From NCBI RefSeq assembly GCF_002113125.1, contig NZ_NEJP01000023.1:1-64000 (forward strand): a DNA stretch of 64,000 nucleotides. The letters are read 5' to 3'. Positions 6,904 through 15,298 of the stretch are shown here, piece after piece. The notes under the pieces were generated by a model, which was not told where the DNA came from, searched no databases, and worked only from the letters and a program-made list of their open reading frames with translations. Each line of letters opens with the position of its first letter. Within the stretch, counting starts at the first letter, position 1. The stretch is from Pseudomonas sp. B20(2017). GTDB taxonomy: Bacteria; Pseudomonadota; Gammaproteobacteria; Pseudomonadales; Pseudomonadaceae. The translations under genes were made by a program, and so were the position numbers.

Positions 6904-8328
6904 ATGAACACTTCTATCAGTACCGCCTACAACTACAAGGTGGTCCGCCAATTCGCCATTATGACGGTGGTGTGGGGCATCGTCGGCATGGGCCTCGGGG
7001 TTTTTCTCGCGGCTCAATTGGTCTGGCCCGAACTCAACTTCAACCTGCCGTGGACCAGCTTCGGACGCCTGCGCCCGCTGCACACCAACGCGGTGATCTT
7101 CGCGTTCGGTGGCTGTGCCTTGTTCGCCAGTTCGTTCTACTCGGTGCAGCGCACCTGCCAGACCCAACTGTTTGCGCCGAAAATTGCCGCCTTCTGCTTC
7201 TGGGGCTGGCAGCTTGTGATCCTGCTGGCGGCCATCAGCCTGCCACTGGGTTACACCAGTTCCAAGGAATACGCCGAGCTGGAATGGCCGATCGACATCC
7301 TGATCACCATCGTCTGGGTCGCCTACGCCATCGTGTTCTTCGGCACGATCATGCAGCGCAAGACCAAGCACATTTATGTGGGCAACTGGTTCTTCGGCGC
7401 GTTCATCATCACCGTGGCGATCCTGCACATCGTCAACAACCTTGAGTTGCCGGTGAGCTTCACCAAGTCCTACTCGGTATACGCCGGTGCAACCGATGCG
7501 ATGGTGCAATGGTGGTACGGCCACAACGCCGTAGGCTTTTTCCTCACCGCCGGTTTCCTCGGGATGATGTACTACTTCGTGCCGAAACAGGCCGAACGTC
7601 CGGTGTATTCGTATCGCCTGTCGATCGTGCACTTCTGGGCGCTGATCACCCTGTACATCTGGGCCGGCCCGCACCACTTGCACTACACCGCGCTGCCGGA
7701 CTGGGCGCAGTCGCTGGGCATGGTGATGTCGCTGATTCTGCTGGCGCCGAGCTGGGGCGGCATGATCAACGGGATGATGACCCTTTCGGGCGCCTGGCAT
7801 AAGTTGCGCAGCGACCCGATCCTGCGCTTCCTGGTGGTATCGCTGGCGTTCTACGGCATGTCGACCTTCGAAGGTCCGATGATGGCGATCAAAACCGTCA
7901 ACGCCCTCTCCCACTACACCGACTGGACCATCGGCCACGTCCACGCCGGCGCGCTCGGCTGGGTGGCGATGATTTCCATCGGCGCGCTGTACCACATGAT
8001 CCCGAAAATCTTCGGCAAAGAGCAGATGCACAGCATCGGCCTGATCAACGCGCATTTCTGGCTCGCGACCATCGGCACCGTGCTCTACATCGCCTCGATG
8101 TGGGTCAACGGCATCGCCCAGGGCCTGATGTGGCGTGCGGTGAACGAGGACGGCACGCTGACCTACTCCTTCGTCGAAACCCTGGTGGCCAGCCACCCAG
8201 GCTTCGTCGTGCGGCTGATTGGCGGGGCGATCTTCCTCAGCGGCATGTTCCTGATGGCTTACAACACCTGGCGCACCGTGCGGGCCTCGCAGCCTGCTGA
8301 CGTCGTTGCTGCCGCGCAGATGGCCTGA
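6904..8328 (+). CDS. ccoN: Cytochrome c oxidase cbb3-type subunit I, CcoN (cco-2 copy)
   Basis: A 474-residue catalytic heme-copper oxidase subunit of the inner membrane, with about 12 helices. It reduces oxygen with high affinity and pumps protons. Visible ligand motifs are PLHTNAVIF (low-spin heme histidine), WWYGHNAVGF and GPHHLHYTALPDW (CuB histidines), and GHVHAGALGW (heme ligands). It is followed by ccoO (10-bp gap), ccoQ and ccoP as one operon. Its position upstream of the second set corresponds to the cco-2 operon of P. aeruginosa. It is very similar to CcoN at 10582-12024, including long stretches of identical DNA. Confidence 0.97.
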   Translation: MNTSISTAYNYKVVRQFAIMTVVWGIVGMGLGVFLAAQLVWPELNFNLPWTSFGRLRPLHTNAVIFAFGGCALFASSFYSVQRTCQTQLFAPKIAAFCFWGWQLVILLAAISLPLGYTSSKEYAELEWPIDILITIVWVAYAIVFFGTIMQRKTKHIYVGNWFFGAFIITVAILHIVNNLELPVSFTKSYSVYAGATDAMVQWWYGHNAVGFFLTAGFLGMMYYFVPKQAERPVYSYRLSIVHFWALITLYIWAGPHHLHYTALPDWAQSLGMVMSLILLAPSWGGMINGMMTLSGAWHKLRSDPILRFLVVSLAFYGMSTFEGPMMAIKTVNALSHYTDWTIGHVHAGALGWVAMISIGALYHMIPKIFGKEQMHSIGLINAHFWLATIGTVLYIASMWVNGIAQGLMWRAVNEDGTLTYSFVETLVASHPGFVVRLIGGAIFLSGMFLMAYNTWRTVRASQPADVVAAAQMA

Positions 8329-8338
8329 GGAGTCCGCC

Positions 8339-8947
8339 ATGAAACACGAAACGATTGAAAAGAATGTCGGCCTGCTGATGCTGCTGATGGTGTTCGCCGT
8401 GAGCATCGGCGGCCTGACCCAGATCGTCCCGCTGTTCTTCCAGGACGTGACCAACAAACCGGTGGAAGGCATGAAGCCCTACACCGCGCTGCAACTGGAA
8501 GGCCGCGACATCTACATCCGCGAAGGCTGCGTCGGTTGCCACTCGCAGATGATCCGTCCGTTCCGCGCTGAAACCGAACGCTACGGCCACTACTCGGTGG
8601 CCGGCGAGAGCGTGTGGGATCACCCGTTCCTGTGGGGTTCCAAGCGTACCGGTCCGGACCTGGCCCGCGTTGGCGCGCGCTACTCGGATGACTGGCACCG
8701 CGCGCACTTGTACAACCCGCGCAACGTTGTACCGGAATCGAAGATGCCGGCCTACCCGTGGCTGGTTACCCAACCGGTCGACAGCAGCCACACCGAAACC
8801 AAGCTCAAGGTCATGCGCACCCTCGGCGTGCCGTACACCGACGACGACATCAGCGGCGCGGTGGCCAGCCTCAAGGGCAAGACCGAAATGGACGCCCTCG
8901 TCTCCTACCTGCAAGTGCTTGGCACTGCGATCAAGAGCAAGAGGTGA
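8339..8947 (+). CDS. ccoO: Cytochrome c oxidase cbb3-type subunit II, CcoO (cco-2 copy)
   Basis: A 202-residue membrane-anchored monoheme cytochrome c. An N-terminal transmembrane anchor (about 9-28) precedes the heme-binding CVGCH motif and the characteristic MIRPFRAETERYGHYS segment. It passes electrons from CcoP to CcoN. ATG 8339 follows GAGG and matches the start of the 12024-12632 copy; the frame is open from 8306 but that extension overlaps ccoN. The methionine axial ligand probably lies in VVPESKMPAYPW. Confidence 0.96.
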   Translation: MKHETIEKNVGLLMLLMVFAVSIGGLTQIVPLFFQDVTNKPVEGMKPYTALQLEGRDIYIREGCVGCHSQMIRPFRAETERYGHYSVAGESVWDHPFLWGSKRTGPDLARVGARYSDDWHRAHLYNPRNVVPESKMPAYPWLVTQPVDSSHTETKLKVMRTLGVPYTDDDISGAVASLKGKTEMDALVSYLQVLGTAIKSKR

Positions 8948-8952
8948 TCGAG

Positions 8953-9150
8953 ATGGCCTTAGAAATGAGCGCGGGGCTGATTCGCGGCCTCGGCACGGTC
9001 GTGGTGTTCGTGGCCTTCGTCGGCCTGACCCTCTGGGTGTTCAACCGCAAGCGCACGCCGGAATTCGCCGAAGCGCGCCTGCTGCCGTTTGCCGACGAGC
9101 CGCAACCCGACCCAACCCAAGCATCTGAAACAAGGAGTACCCGGCCATGA
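8953..9150 (+). CDS. ccoQ: cbb3 oxidase subunit CcoQ (cco-2 copy)
   Basis: A 65-residue single-helix protein: short N-terminus, one transmembrane segment (about 9-29), then the CcoQ-typical WVFNRKRTPEFAEARLLPF followed by an acidic, proline-rich tail. CcoQ stabilises the assembled cbb3 complex. It starts 5 bp after ccoO and overlaps ccoP by 4 bp (ATGA), indicating translational coupling. Confidence 0.92.
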   Translation: MALEMSAGLIRGLGTVVVFVAFVGLTLWVFNRKRTPEFAEARLLPFADEPQPDPTQASETRSTRP

Positions 9151-10100
9151 CCACCTTCTGGAGTACGTGGATCTGCGTACTGACCATCGGCAGCCTGATC
9201 GGCCTGACCTGGCTGCTGGTCGGCACCCGTCGGGGCGAAACCAAGGGCAGCGTCGACCAGACCATGGGCCACAGCTTCGACGGCATCGAGGAGTACGACA
9301 ACCCGCTGCCGCAGTGGTGGTTCATGCTGTTCGCCGGCACGCTGGTGTTTTCCGTGGGCTATCTGATCCTTTACCCGGGCCTGGGCAACTGGAAAGGCAT
9401 CCTGCCCGGCTACGAGGACGGCTGGACCGGCGTCCACGAGTGGGAAAAGGAAATGAGCAAGGCCGACGCCAAATTCGGGCCGATCTTCGCCAAATTCGCC
9501 GCCATGCCGGTGGAAGAAGTGGCGAAGGATCCGCAGGCGCTGAAAATGGGTGGCCGTCTGTTCGCCTCCAACTGCTCGGTGTGCCACGGCTCGGACGCCA
9601 AAGGCGCGTTCGGTTTCCCTAACCTCGCCGACAAGGACTGGCGTTGGGGCGGCAGCGCCGAAACCATCAAGACCACCATCATGGGTGGCCGGATGGCGGC
9701 GATGCCGGCGTGGGGTGAAGTGCTGGGCGAGACTGGCGTGAAAAACGTCGCCGCCTATGTGCGTCATGAACTGGCGGGGCTGCCACTGCCGGCGGACAAC
9801 AAGGCTGATCTCCAAGCGGGTCAGCAGGCGTTCAGCACAACCTGCACCGCCTGTCACGGGGCAAACGGCCAGGGCACCGAAGCCATGGGCGCGCCGAACC
9901 TGACGCATCCGGCCGGTTTCATCTACGGCACCGGCCTGACCCAACTTGAGCAAACCATTCGCCATGGCCGTCAAGGCCACATGCCAGCTCAGAGCGAGCT
10001 GCTCGGCAACGATAAAGTGCAATTGCTGGCCGCTTATGTGTACAGCCTGAGCAATGGATTGAATACAGAAAAACTGATTACCAAGGACAATAAAAAGTAA
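9147..10100 (+). CDS. ccoP: Cytochrome c oxidase cbb3-type subunit III, CcoP (cco-2 copy)
   Basis: A 317-residue diheme cytochrome c. Two N-terminal transmembrane segments flank GHSFDGIEEYDNPLP. Two periplasmic cytochrome c domains follow, with heme sites CSVCH and CTACH. It accepts electrons from soluble cytochrome c. Compared with the second copy (12821-13804) it lacks about 10 residues after LPGYE, where the other has an insert containing YLDTEKQTAFANGQ. It ends the operon before a hairpin. Confidence 0.96.
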   Translation: MTTFWSTWICVLTIGSLIGLTWLLVGTRRGETKGSVDQTMGHSFDGIEEYDNPLPQWWFMLFAGTLVFSVGYLILYPGLGNWKGILPGYEDGWTGVHEWEKEMSKADAKFGPIFAKFAAMPVEEVAKDPQALKMGGRLFASNCSVCHGSDAKGAFGFPNLADKDWRWGGSAETIKTTIMGGRMAAMPAWGEVLGETGVKNVAAYVRHELAGLPLPADNKADLQAGQQAFSTTCTACHGANGQGTEAMGAPNLTHPAGFIYGTGLTQLEQTIRHGRQGHMPAQSELLGNDKVQLLAAYVYSLSNGLNTEKLITKDNKK

Positions 10101-10111
10101 TTATTGCGTAC

Positions 10112-10146
10112 AAGACTGCCGCACGTTTCCAGTGCGGCAGTTTCCA
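10112..10146 (+). terminator. Probable terminator of the first cco operon
   Basis: ACTGCCGCAC (about 10115-10124) pairs with GTGCGGCAGT (10132-10141) around a short loop and is followed by TTTCC. It sits 15 bp after ccoP. The T-run is short, so termination may be partial. Confidence 0.65.
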
Positions 10147-10581
10147 GCCCCTTTGCGACGCATTGTCGCACCCCTTCACCCCCTCTCCTTTCGGTTACCC
10201 GGATTCGGGTCTACGCTTGCTCGATGCGGACTGGCCCGTGCCGGTTCCAGGTCGACCCTGAGCGAGGCGTTGAACGAATCGGCTGACTGACATGGCCGCA
10301 AAGGCCGGTAGATACCGGCTGTCGTGCCGATTACCGTCCGTCACCCGAACCGAGCGTTCGAACACACCCCGTTACATCCGACCGGGACCCCTCGCTTTTT
10401 TCGTCCGCTGCGACATTTTGCCCGAGGGCAATTTTGTCCTTACGCGGCGCATGGAAAGGCCGCAGAATCAGCGTTGGAAAGCATTGACCCAGGTCATGGC
10501 GCGTTGCATTGACCCCCTGCTTTCTACATACTTGCGGCCGATTTTAATCCTAATAAAACACCCAAACCGTGGAACCTTAGA
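10147..10581 (+). promoter_or_regulatory. Intergenic promoter region of the second cco operon
   Basis: No gene is supported in these 435 bases between the two cco operons. TTGACCCAGGTCAT at 10484-10497 is a symmetrical, weak FNR-like site (7 of 10 to TTGAT-N4-ATCAA; TGACC and GGTCA arms are perfect inverted repeats). TTGACC occurs again near 10510. In P. aeruginosa the equivalent operon is expressed constitutively, so a weak site would fit. Confidence 0.4.
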
Positions 10582-12024
10582 ATGAGCACAGCAATCAGTC
10601 CGACTGCTTATAACTATAAGGTAGTCCGCCAGTTCGCCATCATGACGGTGGTCTGGGGGATCCTTGGCATGGGGCTCGGTGTCTTCATCGCCTCGCAACT
10701 GGTCTGGCCGGAGCTGAATTTCGGTCTGCCGTGGACGAGCTTTGGACGCCTGCGCCCGTTGCACACAAACCTGGTGATTTTCGCCTTCGGTGGTTGTGCA
10801 CTGTTTGCCACTTCCTACTATGTCGTGCAGCGAACCTGCCAGACGCGACTGATTTCCGACAGCCTCGCGGCCTTCACCTTCTGGGGATGGCAAGCGGTCA
10901 TTGTCGGCGCGATCATTACCTTGCCGCTGGGTTACACCACCACCAAGGAATACGCGGAACTGGAATGGCCTCTCGCCATTCTGCTGGCCATTGTCTGGGT
11001 CACCTACGGTCTGGTGTTCTTCGGCACCATCACCAAGCGCAAGACCAAGCACATCTATGTCGGTAACTGGTTCTACGGTGCATTCATCGTGGTGACCGCG
11101 ATGCTGCACATCGTCAACCACATGTCGCTGCCGGTCAGCCTGTTCAAGTCCTACTCGGCCTACTCGGGCGCCACCGACGCGATGATCCAGTGGTGGTACG
11201 GCCATAACGCCGTGGGCTTCTTCCTGACCACCGGTTTCCTGGGGATGATGTACTACTTCGTGCCGAAACAGGCCGAACGTCCGATCTACTCCTATCGTCT
11301 GTCGATCGTGCACTTCTGGGCGCTGATCACCCTGTACATCTGGGCCGGTCCGCACCACCTGCACTACACCGCGCTGCCGGACTGGGCACAATCGCTGGGC
11401 ATGGCGATGTCGATCATCCTGCTGGCCCCGAGCTGGGGCGGCATGATCAACGGCATGATGACCCTGTCGGGCGCCTGGCATAAGCTGCGCACCGACCCGA
11501 TCCTGCGCTTCCTCGTGGTATCGCTGGCGTTCTACGGCATGTCGACCTTCGAAGGTCCGATGATGGCGATCAAGACCGTCAACTCGCTCTCGCACTACAC
11601 CGACTGGACCATCGGCCACGTACACGCCGGCGCACTCGGCTGGGTAGCGATGATCTCGATCGGCGCGATCTACCACATGATCCCGAAACTGTTCGGCCGC
11701 GCGCAGATGCACAGCGTCGGTCTGATCAACGCGCACTTCTGGCTCGCGACCATCGGTACCGTGCTGTACATCGCTTCGATGTGGGTCAACGGCATCACTC
11801 AAGGCCTGATGTGGCGTGCAATCAACGACGACGGCACCCTCACCTACTCGTTCGTCGAAGCGCTGCAGGCCAGCCATCCTGGCTACATCGTCCGTGCCCT
11901 GGGCGGTGCGTTCTTCGCCAGCGGCATGCTGTTGATGGCCTACAACGTGTGGCGCACCGTTCGCGCCTCGGACCCGGCTGAAGCTGAAGCCGCCGCCAAG
12001 ATCGCCGTAGTTGGAGCTCACTGA
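10582..12024 (+). CDS. ccoN: Cytochrome c oxidase cbb3-type subunit I, CcoN (cco-1 copy)
   Basis: A 480-residue second CcoN. All ligand motifs of the first copy are kept (PLHTNLVIF, WWYGHNAVGF, GPHHLHYTALPDW, GHVHAGALGW). The N-terminus differs slightly (MSTAISPTAYNYK) and the tail is 6 residues longer. Its stop overlaps the ccoO start by one base (TGATG). Being nearest the assembly genes ccoGHIS, this corresponds to the cco-1 operon of P. aeruginosa. Two isoforms allow different oxygen-dependent expression of otherwise similar oxidases. Confidence 0.97.
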   Translation: MSTAISPTAYNYKVVRQFAIMTVVWGILGMGLGVFIASQLVWPELNFGLPWTSFGRLRPLHTNLVIFAFGGCALFATSYYVVQRTCQTRLISDSLAAFTFWGWQAVIVGAIITLPLGYTTTKEYAELEWPLAILLAIVWVTYGLVFFGTITKRKTKHIYVGNWFYGAFIVVTAMLHIVNHMSLPVSLFKSYSAYSGATDAMIQWWYGHNAVGFFLTTGFLGMMYYFVPKQAERPIYSYRLSIVHFWALITLYIWAGPHHLHYTALPDWAQSLGMAMSIILLAPSWGGMINGMMTLSGAWHKLRTDPILRFLVVSLAFYGMSTFEGPMMAIKTVNSLSHYTDWTIGHVHAGALGWVAMISIGAIYHMIPKLFGRAQMHSVGLINAHFWLATIGTVLYIASMWVNGITQGLMWRAINDDGTLTYSFVEALQASHPGYIVRALGGAFFASGMLLMAYNVWRTVRASDPAEAEAAAKIAVVGAH

Positions 12025-12632
12025 TGAAGCATGAAGCTGTCGAGAAGAATATTGGCCTGCTGGCCTTCTTCATGGTCATCGCCGTCAGCGTCGGTGGCTT
12101 GACCCAAATCGTTCCGCTGTTCTTCCAGGACGTCACCAACAAGCCGGTCGAAGGCATGAAGCCGCGCACCGCCCTTGAACTGGAAGGCCGCGACGTTTAC
12201 ATCGCCAACGGCTGTGTCGGCTGCCACTCGCAGATGATCCGTCCGTTCCGTGCCGAAACCGAACGCTACGGCCATTACTCGGTCGCCGGTGAAAGCGTCT
12301 GGGATCACCCGTTCCTGTGGGGTTCCAAACGTACCGGCCCGGACCTGGCCCGCGTCGGTGGTCGTTACTCCGATGACTGGCAGCGTGCGCACTTGTACAA
12401 CCCGCGCAACGTCGTCCCCGAGTCGAAAATGCCGGCCTACCCGTTCCTCGTAGAAAACAAGCTCGATGGCAAAGACACGGCCAAGAAAATGGAAGTGTTG
12501 CGCACGCTCGGCGTCCCTTACACCGACGAAGACATCGCCGGTGCCAGGGATGCCGTGAAGGGCAAAACCGAAATGGACGCGCTGGTGGCCTATCTGCAAG
12601 GCCTGGGCACCATCATCAAAAGCAAACGGTGA
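12024..12632 (+). CDS. ccoO: Cytochrome c oxidase cbb3-type subunit II, CcoO (cco-1 copy)
   Basis: A 202-residue monoheme cytochrome c, the same length as its 8339-8947 paralogue. An N-terminal anchor helix (about 9-28) is followed by CVGCH and MIRPFRAETERYGHYS. The paralogues differ mainly near the C-terminus (KLDGKDTAKKMEVLRTL here against VDSSHTETKLKVMRTL). The start codon overlaps the ccoN stop by one base, so translation is coupled. Confidence 0.96.
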   Translation: MKHEAVEKNIGLLAFFMVIAVSVGGLTQIVPLFFQDVTNKPVEGMKPRTALELEGRDVYIANGCVGCHSQMIRPFRAETERYGHYSVAGESVWDHPFLWGSKRTGPDLARVGGRYSDDWQRAHLYNPRNVVPESKMPAYPFLVENKLDGKDTAKKMEVLRTLGVPYTDEDIAGARDAVKGKTEMDALVAYLQGLGTIIKSKR

Positions 12633-12638
12633 TTCTTA

Positions 12639-12824
12639 ATGGATATCGGGATGATTCGAGGCCTGGGCACCGTTGTCGTGATGGTTGCCTTCATCGGTCT
12701 GGCGTTGTGGGTGTTCAGCCCCAAGCGCAAGTCGGAGTTTGAAGACGCGACCTTGCTGCCCTTCGCGGATGATCCCGAAGCCATCAAGCACGTCGAGCAA
12801 GCTTCTAGGAGTAACAAAGAATGA
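12639..12824 (+). CDS. ccoQ: cbb3 oxidase subunit CcoQ (cco-1 copy)
   Basis: A 61-residue single-helix CcoQ: MDIGMIRGLGTVVVMVAFI, the WVFSPKRKSEFEDATLLPF motif, and a short polar tail. It begins 6 bp after ccoO and overlaps ccoP by 4 bp. It is four residues shorter than the other CcoQ and lacks its proline-rich tail. Confidence 0.92.
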   Translation: MDIGMIRGLGTVVVMVAFIGLALWVFSPKRKSEFEDATLLPFADDPEAIKHVEQASRSNKE

Positions 12825-13804
12825 CTACATTCTGGAGTCTGTACGTCACAGTCCTCAGTCTCGGTACGATCTTTTCCCTGACCTGGCTGTTGCTGTCGAC
12901 CCGCAAGGGCCAGCGCAGCGAACAGACGGACGAGACCGTGGGCCACTCCTTCGACGGGATCGAGGAGTACGACAACCCGCTGCCGAAATGGTGGTTCATG
13001 CTGTTCGTGGGCACCATCGTCTTCGCTCTGGGTTATCTGGTGCTGTACCCGGGCCTGGGCAACTGGAAAGGCCTGCTGCCGGGTTACAACTACCTCGATA
13101 CCGAGAAGCAGACCGCGTTCGCCAACGGCCAGACCGGCTGGACCGGCGTTCACGAGTGGGAAAAGGAAATGGCGCGTTCGGACGCCAAGTTCGGTCCGAT
13201 CTTCGCCAAGTTCGCCGCCATGCCGATTGAAGAAGTGGCGAAGGATCCGCAAGCCCTGAAGATGGGTGGCCGCCTGTTCGCCTCCAACTGCTCGGTCTGC
13301 CACGGTTCCGACGCCAAGGGCGCTTATGGTTTCCCTAATCTGACCGACGCCGACTGGCGCTGGGGCGGCGAGCCGGAAACCATCAAGACCACCATCATGG
13401 GCGGTCGTCACGCCGTGATGCCGGCCTGGGCTGAAGTGATCGGTGAGCAAGGCGTGGCCGACGTGGCCGCGTTCGTGCTGACCAATCTGGATGGCCGCAA
13501 GTTGCCGGAAGGCACCAAGGCAGATCCGGCCAACGGCCAGAAACTGTTCGCCGCCAACTGCGTGGCGTGCCACGGCCCGGCGGGCAAAGGTACGCCAGCC
13601 ATGGGCGCACCTGACCTGACCCACCCGGCCGCGTTCATCTACGGTTCGAGCTTCGCCCAACTGCAGCAGACCATCCGTTACGGCCGTCAGGGCCAGATGC
13701 CTGCTCAGGAACAACTGCAAGGCAACGACAAGGTTCACCTGCTGGCGGCTTATGTTTACAGCCTGTCCCACGGTGAAAAACCATCGGAAGCCGAGGCCCA
13801 GTAA
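12821..13804 (+). CDS. ccoP: Cytochrome c oxidase cbb3-type subunit III, CcoP (cco-1 copy)
   Basis: A 327-residue diheme cytochrome c with heme sites CSVCH and CVACH and N-terminal membrane segments around GHSFDGIEEYDNPLPKWW. An insertion after LPGYN, containing YLDTEKQTAFANGQ, distinguishes it from the first CcoP. The insert lies at the junction between the membrane part and the heme domains. A strong terminator follows the stop. Confidence 0.96.
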   Translation: MTTFWSLYVTVLSLGTIFSLTWLLLSTRKGQRSEQTDETVGHSFDGIEEYDNPLPKWWFMLFVGTIVFALGYLVLYPGLGNWKGLLPGYNYLDTEKQTAFANGQTGWTGVHEWEKEMARSDAKFGPIFAKFAAMPIEEVAKDPQALKMGGRLFASNCSVCHGSDAKGAYGFPNLTDADWRWGGEPETIKTTIMGGRHAVMPAWAEVIGEQGVADVAAFVLTNLDGRKLPEGTKADPANGQKLFAANCVACHGPAGKGTPAMGAPDLTHPAAFIYGSSFAQLQQTIRYGRQGQMPAQEQLQGNDKVHLLAAYVYSLSHGEKPSEAEAQ

Positions 13805-13821
13805 GGCCAACGCCTGAAGCA

Positions 13822-13864
13822 AAAAAACGGCCCCGCCAATGAGAATTGGCGGGGCCGTTTTGTT
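13822..13864 (+). terminator. Strong intrinsic terminator of the second cco operon
   Basis: A GC-rich stem pairs AAAACGGCCCCGCCAAT (13824-13840) with ATTGGCGGGGCCGTTTT (13845-13861), with a 4-base loop and flanking A and T runs. Confidence 0.95.
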
Positions 13865-13933
13865 TCTGCCCATTGAATGGCCGACCAGCGGTCAGGCTCT
13901 TCAGACCTTCCCGGTTGTGAGACGAGGCACGCG

Positions 13934-13949
13934 GTAGTAACGTTGCTAC
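13934..13949 (+). promoter_or_regulatory. Candidate toxin-antitoxin operator
   Basis: GTAGTAACGTTGCTAC is a near-perfect 16-bp palindrome (one mismatched pair) 24 bp before the antitoxin start. Phd/YefM antitoxins usually repress their own promoter by binding such palindromes. Function here is inferred from position. Confidence 0.45.
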
Positions 13950-13973
13950 AAATCTTTTTCAGGAGAGGTCGCA

Positions 13974-14231
13974 ATGATGGCCATCACCACCATTTCCAGC
14001 CGCGAATTCAATCAGGACACAGGCAGTGCCAAAAAAGCCGCGCGCAATGGGCCGGTGATCATCACGGATCGTGGCAAGCCCGCCCACGTACTGCTAAGCA
14101 TTGAGGAGTACGAAAAACTCACCGGCCTCAACGCGAGCATCGTCGATCTGCTGGTCATGCCTGAAGCGGCAGACATCGAGTTCGAAACCGAGCGTGCCGT
14201 GATCACTCACCGCCCCGTGGATCTGTCCTGA
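13974..14231 (+). CDS. Type II antitoxin, Phd/YefM family
   Basis: An 85-residue protein with the Phd/YefM fold: ISSREFNQDTGSAKKAARNG, then GPVIITDRGKPAHVLLSIEEYEKL. The N-terminal half would bind DNA and repress the operon, and the acidic C-terminal tail (EAADIEFETERAV) would wrap the toxin. AGGAGAGG stands 6-7 bp before ATG 13974; an ATG at 13977 is an alternative. The stop is immediately followed by the toxin ATG. The pair sits between the cco-1 operon and ccoG, on the same strand. Confidence 0.88.
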   Translation: MMAITTISSREFNQDTGSAKKAARNGPVIITDRGKPAHVLLSIEEYEKLTGLNASIVDLLVMPEAADIEFETERAVITHRPVDLS

Positions 14232-14660
14232 ATGTATTTGCTCGACACCAATGTAATTTCCGAACTGCGCAAACCCCAGGCCGACAAGAACGTTGTCGCC
14301 TGGGCCAGAACCGTCACCTCCCCTCGCATGTTTATCTCGTCCATTACGCTAAAGGAACTGGAGACCGGCGTCCTTCGCATGGAGCGCCTTGATCCGGCTC
14401 AGGGAAAGGTTCTGCGCACCTGGCTCAAGCGCCACGTGATGCCGGCCTTCGATGCGCGAATCCTGCCGGTCGATGCCGCTGTCGCCCTGCGCTGCGCGCG
14501 CATTCATGTGCCGGATCAGGCCAATGAAAGCGATGCCCTGATCGCGGCAACGGCGCTGGTTCATGGGTTGACGGTGGTCACCCGCAATGTTGCCGATTTT
14601 GAATCCAGCGGCGTTGCATTGATCAACCCGTGGGAGAGCCGAAACTCCGAGACCTTTTGA
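14232..14660 (+). CDS. Type II toxin, PIN domain ribonuclease (VapC-like)
   Basis: A 142-residue PIN-domain protein. Acidic metal ligands are visible in YLLDTNVISELRKP (D5, E11), in the E of TLKELETG, and in ESDALIAATALVHGL and VTRNVADFE. These toxins cleave specific RNAs, usually tRNA or rRNA. It begins on the base after the antitoxin stop, so the two are coupled. The pairing of a Phd-type antitoxin with a PIN toxin (FitAB-like) is common. All active-site residues appear present, so the toxin is probably functional. Confidence 0.88.
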   Translation: MYLLDTNVISELRKPQADKNVVAWARTVTSPRMFISSITLKELETGVLRMERLDPAQGKVLRTWLKRHVMPAFDARILPVDAAVALRCARIHVPDQANESDALIAATALVHGLTVVTRNVADFESSGVALINPWESRNSETF

Positions 14661-14681
14661 TGCGCGCTGGCCGGCAATCAA

Positions 14682-14921
14682 TCAGGGAAGCCGGCCGCCA
14701 CCCAGACTGTCCATTGCGCCAGGCGGTTTGCGCTTGTCGCCGGTTTTCGACTGATTGTTGCTCACCTGAAGCCCTTCGCCTTTCGTCGACTCCAGCGCAC
14801 CCAGAGCCGCCTGTATATACGAGACCACCAAAGGCGAACCGGGAACACTGACACTTAAAAGGTGCTTCAACGCCTCTATTTCCTGAGCGACACTCCATTC
14901 ATTGCTCTTGAAGTCATCCAT
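14682..14921 (-). CDS. Small hypothetical protein, 79 residues
   Basis: I do not recognise this protein. An amphipathic helical first half (EWSVAQEIEALKHLL, SPLVVSYIQAALGALES) is followed by a polar, probably disordered tail. AAGGA lies 9 bp before ATG 14921. It is convergent with the toxin gene (21-bp gap). The overlapping plus-strand frames do not look like protein. Confidence 0.5.
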   Translation of the reverse strand: MDDFKSNEWSVAQEIEALKHLLSVSVPGSPLVVSYIQAALGALESTKGEGLQVSNNQSKTGDKRKPPGAMDSLGGGRLP

Positions 14922-15298
14922 ATCTGTTCATCCTTGAAAAAATCGAGATTGAAAAGCGTCGAACCGACAGACACTGCCGCGCCAGGACGCTTTACTCACG
15001 CACCCTACAATTGCTCACGCCTCGCCTCCAACGCTGCATTGTCACAGTGCATGTTCAGAAGCAGGCATGGCCCGCGAACGACGCGCGCCGAAAACCCGTC
15101 CATACTTAGCAAGTCAATTGATCTGCATCATGCTTTGTTACATTCGCTACACCATTCAGGTTTTTTCCCCAACGCGACCAAAGGTCGCACCCGTTCGTCG
15201 GTAGTACAGGCGTATCATTGCGCCACCGCAACACCCCTTTTTGACCCCGGTCGGCACGTATCGACCGAGGCATTTTTCCACTGCCGTGGGATGCAATG
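14922..15298 (+). promoter_or_regulatory. ccoG upstream region with candidate ANR box
   Basis: The 377-bp gap before ccoG holds TTGATCTGCATCAT at 15118-15131, 9 of 10 to TTGAT-N4-ATCAA. It lies 165 bp before the ccoG start and would give ccoGHIS its own ANR-responsive promoter. A -10 at the ideal spacing is not obvious. I see no gene here; the small frames overlapping it (for example 15106-15354 minus) are not protein-like. Confidence 0.5.

Noticed and set aside
10292..10585. 97-codon ORF upstream of ccoN
   Set aside because: It runs into the ccoN start, lacks a ribosome-binding site and covers the promoter region; composition is arginine-rich and random.
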